A stretch of 48,670 nt of DNA from Gammaproteobacteria bacterium (GTDB lineage: Bacteria > Pseudomonadota > Gammaproteobacteria > Xanthomonadales > Rhodanobacteraceae): the NCBI GenBank assembly GCA_021324095.1, contig JAJPJT010000003.1, forward strand, positions 1 through 48,670. Reading direction: 5' to 3'. The notes beneath the pieces are model-generated. The model ran no database searches. It was not told the DNA's origin and saw nothing but the letters and a program-made list of their open reading frames with translations. Each line of letters starts with the position of its first letter. Within the stretch, counting starts at the first letter, position 1. Positions 1-7,294 of this stretch are shown here, in pieces. The translations under genes were made by a program, and so were the position numbers.

Positions 1-267
1 GGGCAAACTTGCGGTGCGCCCACGGCACGCCAGCTGCATGCGCGCAAACATGCTGCCTTCGTGCAACGCAATGCCGGCGCGGGCGAGCATCCGCAGCGCC
101 ACACCGCTCAGGCAACCCCCGCAAGCTTTGTCGCGAGGCCATGAGGATTTCTCGACCAGCAGCACGCGCAAACCCGCACGTGCGAGATGGGTTGCGCTCA
201 TTGCACCGGCTACACCGGCGCCCACCACGATGACATCCCACTCGCGCGGCGGTTCAGTTGCGGCCAT
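1..267 (-). CDS. FAD-dependent oxidoreductase, geranylgeranyl-reductase-like (N-terminal part)
   Basis: The gene runs off the left edge; only the first 89 codons are present, starting at the ATG at 267-265. Residues about 12-22 form the dinucleotide-binding turn VIVVGAGVAGAMSA (GxGxxG). A second cluster, PRDKACGGCLSG, matches the P-x-D-K-x-C-G-G motif after the Rossmann fold in geranylgeranyl-reductase and related halogenase-like flavoproteins. Such enzymes reduce or oxidise lipid or polyketide substrates using FAD. The start overlaps the end of the methyltransferase gene by 14 nt, so the two are probably co-transcribed. Family knowledge: this pair often sits beside a type III polyketide synthase, which would lie outside the window if present. 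The substrate is unknown. Confidence 0.85.
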   Translation of the reverse strand, partial: MAATEPPREWDVIVVGAGVAGAMSATHLARAGLRVLLVEKSSWPRDKACGGCLSGVALRMLARAGIALHEGSMFARMQLACRGRTASLP

Positions 268-976
268 GGAAACCTCCGGAGGCACTCGACCATGTCATCA
301 GGAAGCGCTGTGGCCACTGATGCTCGAATCGCGCACCACGCAACCCAGCCTGGGTCGCGAGCGCACGCGCCTCGTCCAGCGTCAGGGCGGCGCGCACCGA
401 ACGCAGCCCGTCCTCCTGCACGATCGACGAGCGCGACAGCAGCCTCGTTCCGATCCACGTCAATGCATAGCCCGTCCATCCGCGGATCAGGTCGCTGACC
501 AGCAGGTAATCGCACGACCTGGCGAGCGTACACAACAGGGCAACAATGAAAGCATCGGCCAGGTGATGGAGGAATAGAGTGCAAGTGATGAAGGTGTAGT
601 GCCGCGGCAGCGGCTCCGCGGTCACGTCCAATCGAAAGAACTTCACCCGCTCTCCGGCATGCCTCGCCTGCTCTGATGCGTGGTGCAATGCGGTCTCACT
701 GATATCACAGCCTTCCGTCTGCAGCACAAAGCCCCGGCGTCGTGCGCGGCGGGCCAGCGCGATCGCGACGTCGCCTCCGCCGCAGGCGACGTCCAGCAGC
801 GACGCGTTCGCAGTGCGATCGGCAGCAAGAATCCGTTCGATCCGCGGCCACAAGGCGGCGGAGGTGAAGCTGATCCGATTGATCCGCTGCAATCCTCGCA
901 ACGCTTCAAGATGCGCAGCGCTCGCGAGCACCGGATCATCCATGAGTTCGCCAACAAGTTCGCGTCGCGCCAACAT
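254..976 (-). CDS. Class I SAM-dependent methyltransferase
   Basis: A 240-residue protein with the SAM-binding motif I LLDVACGGGDVAIALA near residues 60-75 and an acidic post-I residue (GCDIS). A later TCTLFLHHL segment fits motif IV/V of the UbiE-like group. The acceptor cannot be told from sequence. It begins at an ATG preceded by GGAGCATC on the minus strand, and its end overlaps the FAD oxidoreductase start by 14 nt, suggesting translational coupling. This pairing is common in small gene sets making aromatic or alkylresorcinol-type lipids, but no polyketide synthase is visible here. It is the first gene of its transcription unit in the window, because the 450 bp upstream holds no credible gene. 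Confidence 0.85.
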   Translation of the reverse strand: MLARRELVGELMDDPVLASAAHLEALRGLQRINRISFTSAALWPRIERILAADRTANASLLDVACGGGDVAIALARRARRRGFVLQTEGCDISETALHHASEQARHAGERVKFFRLDVTAEPLPRHYTFITCTLFLHHLADAFIVALLCTLARSCDYLLVSDLIRGWTGYALTWIGTRLLSRSSIVQEDGLRSVRAALTLDEARALATQAGLRGARFEHQWPQRFLMTWSSASGGFHGRN

Positions 977-1229
977 GATGCTCCGTCAATTTTCTGCATT
1001 CCATTGCGGCTGCGGATGCGTCCACCCGATTCGTGCGTGGACACGCTTGCATTTCCAAGCCGCGACTCGCCTTCCGATACTACGCCGACCGTTTATGCGC
1101 CGGCGGCAATCCGTCACGGCGGGTTCATCGACGCCAGATTCGCGAGCTCGGGAGGCTGCGGAGATGTGCAGGATTCGTCGAACCGCCGCTCTACGGACGC
1201 GGGTTATGGCCGTGACGACACCAGTCTTT

Positions 1230-1254
1230 GAAACGCATGGAGGCCAGGGTCGGA
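1230..1254 (-). repeat. Duplicate of tRNA-Cys 3' end plus flank (att-like)
   Basis: These 25 bp are identical to 1417-1441. They comprise the last 17 nt of tRNA-Cys, including the encoded CCA, plus 8 nt of downstream flank. The two copies are direct repeats offset by 187 bp. A duplicated tRNA 3' end is the classic footprint of tyrosine-integrase attachment sites, but no integrase is present, so a lost element or a local duplication is equally possible. Confidence 0.75.
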
Positions 1255-1337
1255 CTGCGCGCGCCGGAGCGCGCACGAACGCCGAAGATGGCCCGGGTGG
1301 CGAGCGCCATGGATGGCGCAAGTCATCGAACCGGTGC

Positions 1338-1399
1338 GGCATTGCGCGACTGAATTCCCAGACGAACCGGCATTGCGCGACTGAATTCCCAGACGAACC
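1338..1399. repeat. Perfect 31-bp tandem duplication
   Basis: Two exact head-to-tail copies, 1338-1368 and 1369-1399. Each unit contains GCGCGACTGAATTCCCAGAC. The pair lies 25 bp beyond the 3' end of tRNA-Cys, within the 187-bp segment bounded by the duplicated tRNA end. Two adjoining units with no spacer are not a CRISPR array. No function is evident. Confidence 0.85.
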
Positions 1400-1424
1400 C
1401 CTTCATCGAACCGCGCGAAACGCA

Positions 1425-1498
1425 TGGAGGCCAGGGTCGGAATCGAACCGGCGTACGTGGATTTGCAGTCCACTGCATGACCACTCTGCCACCTGGCC
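1425..1498 (-). tRNA. tRNA-Cys (GCA)
   Basis: On the minus strand the 74-nt gene starts GGCCAGG, pairs with CCTGGCC at the 3' end, has discriminator T, and encodes its own CCA. The anticodon loop reads CTGCAAA (anticodon GCA), and the T-arm contains GGTTCGATTCC. It follows tRNA-Gly, pgsA and uvrC, the same order as in Escherichia coli (uvrC-pgsA-glyW-cysT). A possible terminator hairpin lies between the two tRNAs, so tRNA-Cys may depend on readthrough or its own promoter. Confidence 0.97.
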
Positions 1499-1554
1499 AT
1501 GCGTCTCACTTGTTGCCACGGCTGTCGAGCTTAACCTGCGGGTCCGATAAACAA

Positions 1555-1575
1555 AACCTCGGCATGGCCGAGGTT
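1555..1575 (-). terminator. Hairpin with T-rich tail between the two tRNAs
   Basis: An 8-bp perfect stem (1555-1562 with 1568-1575) and a 5-nt loop. On the minus strand the stem is followed directly by TTTTGTTTATC. This fits an intrinsic terminator after tRNA-Gly. It could also act as a processing hairpin in a joint tRNA transcript. Confidence 0.6.
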
Positions 1576-1587
1576 CGTGAGGAAATC

Positions 1588-1663
<76 letters not shown>

Positions 1664-1699
1664 GCGAGCCGGCAATCATACGAGTGCGCGTGATTCCGA

Positions 1700-2317
1700 T
1701 CAAGCCTGCGGTGAGCCCCCATCACCCGGCATGCGCCCGCTTTTCAGCACCGGCCACGCGGCCCGCATGTAAGCCAGTCCCGACCAGATCGTCAGGATCG
1801 CTGCGATCACCAGCAGCACTTCGCCGACGTACCACGCCCGCAGCAGGGTGGCGTCCTTGTCGCGCTCCCACAGCAGGATAAGGATCGCGACGATCTGCAT
1901 CACCGTCTTGAACTTGCCGATCCATTGCACCTTGACCCGCGCGCGTTCTCCGACGAATGCCATCCATTCGCGCAGCGCCGACACCGTGATTTCGCGCCCG
2001 ACGATCACCGCGCTGGTCACCGCCAGCAGTGCGGTGGGATGGCTCTGCACCAGCAGGAACAGCGCCACGCCCATCATCAGCTTGTCGGCGACCGGGTCCA
2101 GAAATGCGCCGAACGCGGATTCCATGTGCCAGCGTCGCGCGATCCAGCCATCCAGCCAATCGGTCACCGAGGCGAGCGCGAACACGACCACCGCTGCGAT
2201 GTTCGCGGCGCGCAGAGGCACCGCGGGGACGGCATCGTGGGAATAGAAAACCACCACCATGACCGGCAGCAGCACGACGCGAAACAGGGTCAGCCAGGTT
2301 GGCAGATTGATGCGCAA
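1700..2317 (-). CDS. pgsA: CDP-diacylglycerol-glycerol-3-phosphate 3-phosphatidyltransferase
   Basis: An inner-membrane enzyme that makes phosphatidylglycerol phosphate from CDP-diacylglycerol and glycerol 3-phosphate, the committed step to phosphatidylglycerol and cardiolipin. The CDP-alcohol phosphatidyltransferase signature DG-x2-AR-x8-G-x3-D-x3-D is complete, beginning at DGWIARR and ending LDPVADK. Several hydrophobic helices surround it, including an N-terminal segment LTLFRVVLLPVMVVVF. The length of 205 residues is slightly above the E. coli enzyme. It follows uvrC with a 181-bp gap that holds an inverted REP pair and precedes tRNA-Gly, the conserved enterobacterial order. A cardiolipin-synthase-like gene lies in the same region at 9070. 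Confidence 0.97.
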   Translation of the reverse strand: MRINLPTWLTLFRVVLLPVMVVVFYSHDAVPAVPLRAANIAAVVVFALASVTDWLDGWIARRWHMESAFGAFLDPVADKLMMGVALFLLVQSHPTALLAVTSAVIVGREITVSALREWMAFVGERARVKVQWIGKFKTVMQIVAILILLWERDKDATLLRAWYVGEVLLVIAAILTIWSGLAYMRAAWPVLKSGRMPGDGGSPQA

Positions 2318-2384
2318 GCGATTTTGCTCCCAACGAACCGCGCCAGTGTCGCATACGCGCGCGCAACCTTCAGGCGCGTCGAAC

Positions 2385-2460
2385 GTAGGGCGGGTTTTAA
2401 CCAGCCAGAAGCTCGACGGTGGATTTAACGTGCATCAAGGCGGGTCAAGACCCGCCCTAC
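2385..2460. repeat. Inverted pair of GTAG-headed REP palindromes
   Basis: A GTAGGGCGGGT head at 2385-2395 is mirrored by ACCCGCCCTAC at 2450-2460. Each head is followed by its own small palindrome; the right one has a perfect stem at 2439-2446/2449-2456. GTAG at the head of an imperfect palindrome is the hallmark of REPs mobilised by RAYT transposases, such as the SMAG elements of Stenotrophomonas. The pair lies between uvrC and pgsA, both on the minus strand. Confidence 0.75.
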
Positions 2461-2498
2461 GGTTTTTCATGTGCAGCAACAATGCAAGATCGCACGCT

Positions 2499-4319
2499 TC
2501 ACCCGTGCAGGAACGCGTGGATGCGTTCGGCGAGTTCGCGATTGATGCCGCGCACCCGGCACAGTTCCTCCACGCCGGCGCTCACGACGCCCGCGTGCCC
2601 GCCGAACGTCTTGAGGAGCGCCGACCGCCTTGCCGCGCCGATACCGGGGACGTCTTCCAGGACGCCGCGCTCGCGCGCCTTCTCGCGGCGCTTGCGATGT
2701 CCCGTGATCGCGAAACGATGCGCCTCGTCGCGCACTGCGTCGATCAAATGCAGCGCGGGAGATTCCGGCCCGGGTTCGAACTCGCGCCCGGTGTCGCCAA
2801 GCACCAGCGTTTCCTCGCCTTCGCGTCGCGAGGGTCCCTTCGCCACACCGACCACCTCGATCCCATCGAGGCCGAGTTCGCGCAACACGGCAAGTGCCTG
2901 CCCGACCTGGCCCTTGCCGCCATCGATCAGCAACACGTCCGGTGCCTCGCCTTCGCCCCGTGTCAATGGCTTGAACCGGCGTTCCAGCGCCTGCCGCATT
3001 GCGGCGTAGTCGTCGCCGCCGGTGACGCCGCGGATGTTGAAACGCCGGTAATGGCTTTTCAACGGCCCTTCCGGTCCGAACACGACGCACGAAGCGACCG
3101 TTTCCTCGCCCAGCGTGTGGCTGATATCGAAGCACTCGAGGCGCAGCGGAGCCTCGTCGAGCTGCAGCAATTCCCGCAAAGCCTCGAAACGCGTGTGCAG
3201 GGTCTGGCGGCTGGACAGGCGCGTCAGCAGCGCGGCTTCGGCATTGCGGCCGGCAAGCTCCACGAAACGCGCGCGCTCGCCGCGCACACGCCACTTCAGC
3301 GCAATCTCGTGGCCACGCTGCACGGACAAAGCCTCCGCGAGCGCTCTGGCGTCCGCGGGTTCGCGGTCGCACAGCACTTCTTCCGGCGCCGGCTGGTCCA
3401 GGTAGTACTGGGCAAGGAACTGGCCCAGCACGTCTTCCGGCGCCGCGTCGAACGCAAGCTTGGGAAAATGATCGCGCGAACCCAGGCTGATGCCATTGCG
3501 GAAGAACAGCACCGACACGCACGCCACGCCCGCTTCGACACGGCACGCAAACACGTCCATGTCCGCGCTGGCTCCGCGCACGTAATGATGCGCCTGCAGG
3601 CTGCGCAGCGTGGCGACCTGGTCGCGCAGGCGCGCCGCGCGTTCGTAATCCTGGCGCGTGCTCGCCGTGTCCATCGCGGCCGCAAGCTCCTTCACTACCG
3701 CGTCGCTGCGCCCCTCCAGGAACATCACCGCGTGGCGCACGTCCTCGGCGTACTCCGCGACGTCGATGAAGTCGACGCAAGGCGCGGTGCAGCGGCCGAT
3801 CTGGTATTGCAGGCACGGCCGCGAACGGTTGCGGAAATAACTGTTCTCGCATTGCCGGACCTTGAACAGCTTCTGCATCAGCGCGAGGCTTTCGCGCACT
3901 GCGTGCGCGCTGGGGAACGGACCGAAATAGCGGCCCTTTTCGCGCTTGGCGCCGCGGTGGAACACGATGCGCGGGAACGGATCCTCGGAGACGAAGATGT
4001 ACGGATAGCTCTTGTCGTCGCGCAACATGATGTTGTAGCGCGGCTTCAGCGACTTGATCAGTTGCGCCTCGAGCAGCAGCGCTTCGCCCTCGGTGCGCGT
4101 CAGCGTCACCTCGATGCGCGCGATCTGCGCCACCATCGACGCGATGCGCGGTTCCAGTTGCGGCTTCAGGAAATAGCTGCCGACGCGCTTCTTGAGATTG
4201 CGCGCCTTGCCGACGTACAGCAGCGCGTCGTCGGCGCCGAACATGCGGTAAACGCCGGGCGAAGTCGTGAGCGTGCGGACGAAGGCCTTGCCGTCGAAGG
4301 CCGGTGCATCGGAAGGCAT
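2499..4319 (-). CDS. uvrC: UvrABC excinuclease subunit C
   Basis: The 606-residue nuclease of nucleotide excision repair, which cuts both sides of a lesion marked by UvrAB. The N-terminal GIY-YIG domain is visible (SPGVYRMFG then LLYVGKARNLKKRVGSY, residues about 18-50). A cysteine cluster (CLQYQIGRCTAPC) follows near residues 166-178, then a UVR region. The RNase-H-like C-terminal nuclease half carries LECFDISH and LLIDGGKGQVGQA. A tandem helix-hairpin-helix ends the protein (LEDVPGIGAARRSALLKTFGG). Length is normal for the family. It starts 48 bp downstream of the NHL-protein gene and precedes pgsA. Confidence 0.98.
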   Translation of the reverse strand: MPSDAPAFDGKAFVRTLTTSPGVYRMFGADDALLYVGKARNLKKRVGSYFLKPQLEPRIASMVAQIARIEVTLTRTEGEALLLEAQLIKSLKPRYNIMLRDDKSYPYIFVSEDPFPRIVFHRGAKREKGRYFGPFPSAHAVRESLALMQKLFKVRQCENSYFRNRSRPCLQYQIGRCTAPCVDFIDVAEYAEDVRHAVMFLEGRSDAVVKELAAAMDTASTRQDYERAARLRDQVATLRSLQAHHYVRGASADMDVFACRVEAGVACVSVLFFRNGISLGSRDHFPKLAFDAAPEDVLGQFLAQYYLDQPAPEEVLCDREPADARALAEALSVQRGHEIALKWRVRGERARFVELAGRNAEAALLTRLSSRQTLHTRFEALRELLQLDEAPLRLECFDISHTLGEETVASCVVFGPEGPLKSHYRRFNIRGVTGGDDYAAMRQALERRFKPLTRGEGEAPDVLLIDGGKGQVGQALAVLRELGLDGIEVVGVAKGPSRREGEETLVLGDTGREFEPGPESPALHLIDAVRDEAHRFAITGHRKRREKARERGVLEDVPGIGAARRSALLKTFGGHAGVVSAGVEELCRVRGINRELAERIHAFLHG

Positions 4320-4367
4320 CGTCTTATTGTACCGGGCGTGAAGGCGCGGTCGCTGCGCCAGCCGGGG

Positions 4368-5828
4368 CTACTCGTCCACTTCGACACGCTCGCAGGTACC
4401 TTTCTCTGGATCGAAGCGCAGGATCGAATGTTCGTTGCGATCGGCTATCCACAGCGCGCCCGCGGCGAATGAAAGTCCCTGGGGTTCGTGCAGCGGCTGG
4501 TCGAGCCGCAATGTCGCCAGTGCGCCGCTGTAGGGATCCAGCACGCACAGGCGATCATTGCAGGTGTCCGCGACGTACACGCGGTTTTCCGCGACAGCCA
4601 ACCCGCAAGGATACGCAAGCCGGGCCATTTGACCCGTGCCATCCAGCCGGCCGGGTTCCCATGGAGACGAGCCAGCAAGCGTGGTCAACGCCAAATCGGC
4701 GAAGCGCAGGCGGCGGATCGCATTGCCGCCGGAATCGGCCACCAGCAGTTGGCCCGGCATCAGCGCCAGTGCGCCCGGCTGGGCCAGCGATGCCTGGCCG
4801 CCGATGCCGTCGCGCACATCGCTGCGTCCGTCGCCGGCAAGTATCGTGACGTGCTGGGCGCGCAAATCGACGCGCACGATCTGGTTCTGGCCGGCGGCGG
4901 CGACGTACAGCACCTCCCCGTCGACCGCGACCGCATGCGGCGAGTTGATCGCCGTGCGCAACCCCGACCCTTGGGTTTCAATGCTGCCGTAGGCGGGCCG
5001 GCCCGCTCCGAGCACGGTATCCACTTCGCCCGTATCGATCCGGATCCTGCGCACGCAGTGGTTGCCGGTATCCGCGACATAAAGTGCGGTCCGGTCCATC
5101 GCGAGACCCTGCGGCGACTGGAATCCGCACGCCGCCGACTGCCCGTCCCAGTTGCCGGGCGTACCCGACCCGAATTGCCGCAGGACCCGGCCATCGTGGC
5201 TGCATTCGAGAATCCGGTGGTGTCCGGTGTCGCTGACGAACAAGCGCGAATCGGTGGCCAGTGCATGCGCGGGAAACGCCAACGCGCTGCCGGTCCCGCC
5301 ACGCGCGTTCTCCAGCAAGTCGGGCGCGGGGCGCAGGTGCGGGGGCGGCAAATCCTCCTGCAACTGCGTCAAGGCTTCTTCGATTTCCTCTGCCCGGCCT
5401 TCGCCCACGAAACGCGCCGCAAGCCCCCCATTGGAATCGATCAGAAGCGTCGTCGGCCATGCCGGAATCGAATACAGCTTCCACGCCAGCCAGTCACGAT
5501 CATTGGCAACCGGCGCGCGGAAGCGGCAGCGGCGCAATGCTTTCAGCACCGCCGCATCCGCCTGCTGCGAACTGTAGCGAGGCGTATGCACGCCGACCAG
5601 CGCGAATGCGCCGGGATTCTTCTTTTCGAGCTGGCGCAACTCCTGCAGCAGGTTCACGCTGCTGGCACTGGTCGCGTTCCAGAAGACCAGGATCACGAGA
5701 CTGCCGCGAAGCTCGGACAGCTGCAACCGCTCGCGGCAATTCACCCAGTGCAGCGCATCGGGGAGCTCCGGAGCGGCATCGCGATAGCCCGCACGTTCCG
5801 GCTGGAACGGGATGTCACCGGGAAGCAT
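4368..5828 (-). CDS. Thioredoxin-fold/NHL-repeat protein with both redox cysteines replaced
   Basis: The architecture resembles NHLRC2: an N-terminal TlpA/thioredoxin-like domain (about 120 residues) followed by NHL beta-propeller repeats. Repeats such as LFVSDTGHHRILE, LYVADTGNHCVRRI, LLVADSGGNAIRRL and VYVADTCNDRLCVL are clear. The usual active site FWxxxCxxC reads FWNATSASS, so both cysteines are serine, while the cis-proline loop (IPAWPTTLLID) remains. The protein therefore probably binds rather than performs disulfide exchange. I chose the ATG at 5828, with GGGGA about 9 nt upstream, giving 486 residues; starts at 5843 or 5879 are also open. It overlaps the phosphatase gene by 14 nt. No signal peptide is evident. 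Confidence 0.85.
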   Translation of the reverse strand: MLPGDIPFQPERAGYRDAAPELPDALHWVNCRERLQLSELRGSLVILVFWNATSASSVNLLQELRQLEKKNPGAFALVGVHTPRYSSQQADAAVLKALRRCRFRAPVANDRDWLAWKLYSIPAWPTTLLIDSNGGLAARFVGEGRAEEIEEALTQLQEDLPPPHLRPAPDLLENARGGTGSALAFPAHALATDSRLFVSDTGHHRILECSHDGRVLRQFGSGTPGNWDGQSAACGFQSPQGLAMDRTALYVADTGNHCVRRIRIDTGEVDTVLGAGRPAYGSIETQGSGLRTAINSPHAVAVDGEVLYVAAAGQNQIVRVDLRAQHVTILAGDGRSDVRDGIGGQASLAQPGALALMPGQLLVADSGGNAIRRLRFADLALTTLAGSSPWEPGRLDGTGQMARLAYPCGLAVAENRVYVADTCNDRLCVLDPYSGALATLRLDQPLHEPQGLSFAAGALWIADRNEHSILRFDPEKGTCERVEVDE

Positions 5829-6333
5829 GCGGATTGTCCCCATCGGTGGTCCGGCCCGACAGGCGCAACGCCAGGGCATCGACGCCGCGCCGGATCAACG
5901 TCAATACTTCGCGAAAATCGTCGGTGCTCCCGGTATACGGATCAGGCACATCGCCGGCGTCCCCGAGCTCTGGCGACGCAAGCCCCGCCGCCACGAGAAA
6001 GCGCTGCGGCGGAGGAATGTCACCGGATACGCGGCGGCGCAACTCGGCAAGCGTCGCGCGATCCACGGCAAGCACCATCGTGAAGCGATTGAAGTCATCT
6101 TCGTTGAACTGACGCGCCCTGTGCGGCGACAGGTCATAACCGGCTTCACGCGCAACCGCGACGGCGCGGGGATCGGCGCCCTGGCCTACGTGCCAGTCGC
6201 CCAACCCGCGCGAGGCAACGGGCACGCGCAACCCGAGCTTGTCGAACTCGGCGCGCGCCACGTATTCGGCCGTCGGCGAACGGCAGATGTTGCCGAGGCA
6301 CACGAACAATATGCCAGGCGGTGGCAGGATCAT
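5815..6333 (-). CDS. Low-molecular-weight protein-tyrosine phosphatase
   Basis: A 172-residue enzyme. The P-loop [11 protein letters not shown] (C-x5-R) lies near residues 10-20, and the general-acid segment [10 protein letters not shown] sits near the C terminus, as in the LMW-PTP/arsenate-reductase fold. It hydrolyses phosphotyrosine; in bacteria members often partner exopolysaccharide tyrosine kinases, though no kinase is visible here. The start ATG overlaps the kdsB stop by 4 nt (ATGA), indicating translational coupling. The gene order of kdsB, phosphatase and then uvrC is conserved in xanthomonads by my recollection. Confidence 0.95.
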   Translation of the reverse strand: MILPPPGILFVCLGNICRSPTAEYVARAEFDKLGLRVPVASRGLGDWHVGQGADPRAVAVAREAGYDLSPHRARQFNEDDFNRFTMVLAVDRATLAELRRRVSGDIPPPQRFLVAAGLASPELGDAGDVPDPYTGSTDDFREVLTLIRRGVDALALRLSGRTTDGDNPHASR

Positions 6334-7112
6334 GCGTGTTGCCCCATTGCCGCGAGCGTGCGCTCGGCCCGTGCGAGGTCTGCCTCGGTATCCACACCCG
6401 GTGGAAACGCTTCCGGCGTGTTCCGCACCACGATCGCATGGCCGTGTTCGAGCGCGCGCAGTTGTTCGAGCGCTTCGGCGCGCTCCAGCGGCGTCGCCGC
6501 GAGGGCTGCGAACGCCTTCAGGAATCCCGCGCGATACGCGTAAATGCCGATGTGCCGCAGCACTTCGACGCCCCGCGGCACGACCGTGCGGTCCTGCACA
6601 AGCGCATCGCGCGCCCACGGAACCGGGGCACGCGAAAAATACAGCGCGCGGCCGCGCAGATCGCGCACGACCTTCACGCAATTGGGATCGAACCACAACT
6701 CGGCGGAGTCGATCGGCGCCGCGAGCGTCGCCATCTCGGCATCCTCTCCAATCAGCGCATCAGCGACCGCGCGCACGCCGGCGGCCGGCGCGAACGGTTC
6801 ATCGCCCTGGAGATTCACCACCACGGTGTCGTCCGCCCAGCCGAGCTTGGCGGCGCATTCGGCGAGACGATCGCTGCCGCTGGCGTGATCGGCACGCGTC
6901 ATGCACGCCTGGATGCCGCCGGCGGCTGCAGCTTCGGCGACCCTGACGTCATCGGTCGCGACGATCACCTGCCGCGCCCCCGCCGCACGCGCGCGGCGCG
7001 CGACATGGGCGATCAATGGCTCGCCTCCAAGCAGGCGCAGCGGCTTGCCCGGCAGGCGGGTCGAGCCGAAGCGCGCGGGGATCGCGACGATGAACCCGGC
7101 GGCCGCGCTCAC
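6330..7112 (-). CDS. kdsB: 3-deoxy-manno-octulosonate cytidylyltransferase
   Basis: Activates KDO with CTP to CMP-KDO for lipopolysaccharide inner-core synthesis in the cytosol. The N-terminal nucleotide-binding loop [15 protein letters not shown] follows the start directly, with NLQGDEPF near residue 100 and a downstream RHIGIYAYR segment, all typical of KdsB. I place the start at the GTG at 7112, which overlaps the stop of the upstream DUF1272 gene as GTGA, giving 260 residues close to the E. coli length. A longer open frame exists but would add about 50 arginine-rich residues unlike the family. It is coupled by ATGA to the phosphatase gene. Confidence 0.96.
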   Translation of the reverse strand: MSAAAGFIVAIPARFGSTRLPGKPLRLLGGEPLIAHVARRARAAGARQVIVATDDVRVAEAAAAGGIQACMTRADHASGSDRLAECAAKLGWADDTVVVNLQGDEPFAPAAGVRAVADALIGEDAEMATLAAPIDSAELWFDPNCVKVVRDLRGRALYFSRAPVPWARDALVQDRTVVPRGVEVLRHIGIYAYRAGFLKAFAALAATPLERAEALEQLRALEHGHAIVVRNTPEAFPPGVDTEADLARAERTLAAMGQHA

Positions 7113-7294
7113 GCGTCCCCCGGCGCGGGCCGCGGACGCCTGACCAGCTCGCCACCGCAATTCGGACAAACGTATTGCAGCGACTCCGCGCAATCCGTGC
7201 AGAACGTGCATTCGTACACGCAGATCCACGCCACGTCGCGGGGACCCAAGGACACGCTGCAGCGCTCGCACTCATCGCGCATTTCGAGGGTCAC
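7109..7294 (-). CDS. Small zinc-ribbon protein (DUF1272)
   Basis: A 61-residue protein with four cysteine pairs: CERC, then C-x3-C (CVYEC), CTDC and CPNC. This matches the DUF1272 pattern (MRDECERC...[12 protein letters not shown]...[12 protein letters not shown]) and probably binds two zinc ions. Function is unknown. Initiation is at GTG 7294, overlapping the upstream stop as GTGA, and its own stop overlaps the kdsB GTG in the same way. The double overlap shows that it belongs to the PilZ-like/kdsB/phosphatase operon. Confidence 0.9.
   Translation of the reverse strand: MTLEMRDECERCSVSLGPRDVAWICVYECTFCTDCAESLQYVCPNCGGELVRRPRPAPGDA

Larger units (their letters stand above)
977..1424. other. 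Gene-free stretch with tRNA-derived and tandem repeats
   Basis: No open frame here resembles a protein; those present are arginine-rich shadows typical of GC-rich DNA. The stretch holds a 25-bp copy of the tRNA-Cys 3' end with its flank (1230-1254), a palindrome with a TCCA apex (1304-1319), a perfect 31-bp tandem duplication (1338-1399), and an 11-bp repeat at 1323-1333 and 1403-1413. It looks like a scar or a site of repeated rearrangement beside a tRNA gene. Confidence 0.7.

Noticed and set aside
1230..1254. Second tRNA-Cys gene
   Set aside because: Only the 3' 17 nt of the tRNA are present; there is no anticodon arm or 5' half, so it is a fragment.
1338..1399. CRISPR array
   Set aside because: The two 31-bp units abut without a spacer and there are no further units or cas genes.
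2259..4472. A 737-codon open frame on the plus strand
   Set aside because: It lies fully antisense to uvrC, whose every domain is recognisable; the translation is rich in Arg, Ala, His and Gln with no family motif, as expected for a shadow frame in GC-rich DNA.
4488..6083. A 531-codon open frame on the plus strand
   Set aside because: Antisense to the NHL protein and phosphatase genes; composition is that of a shadow frame.
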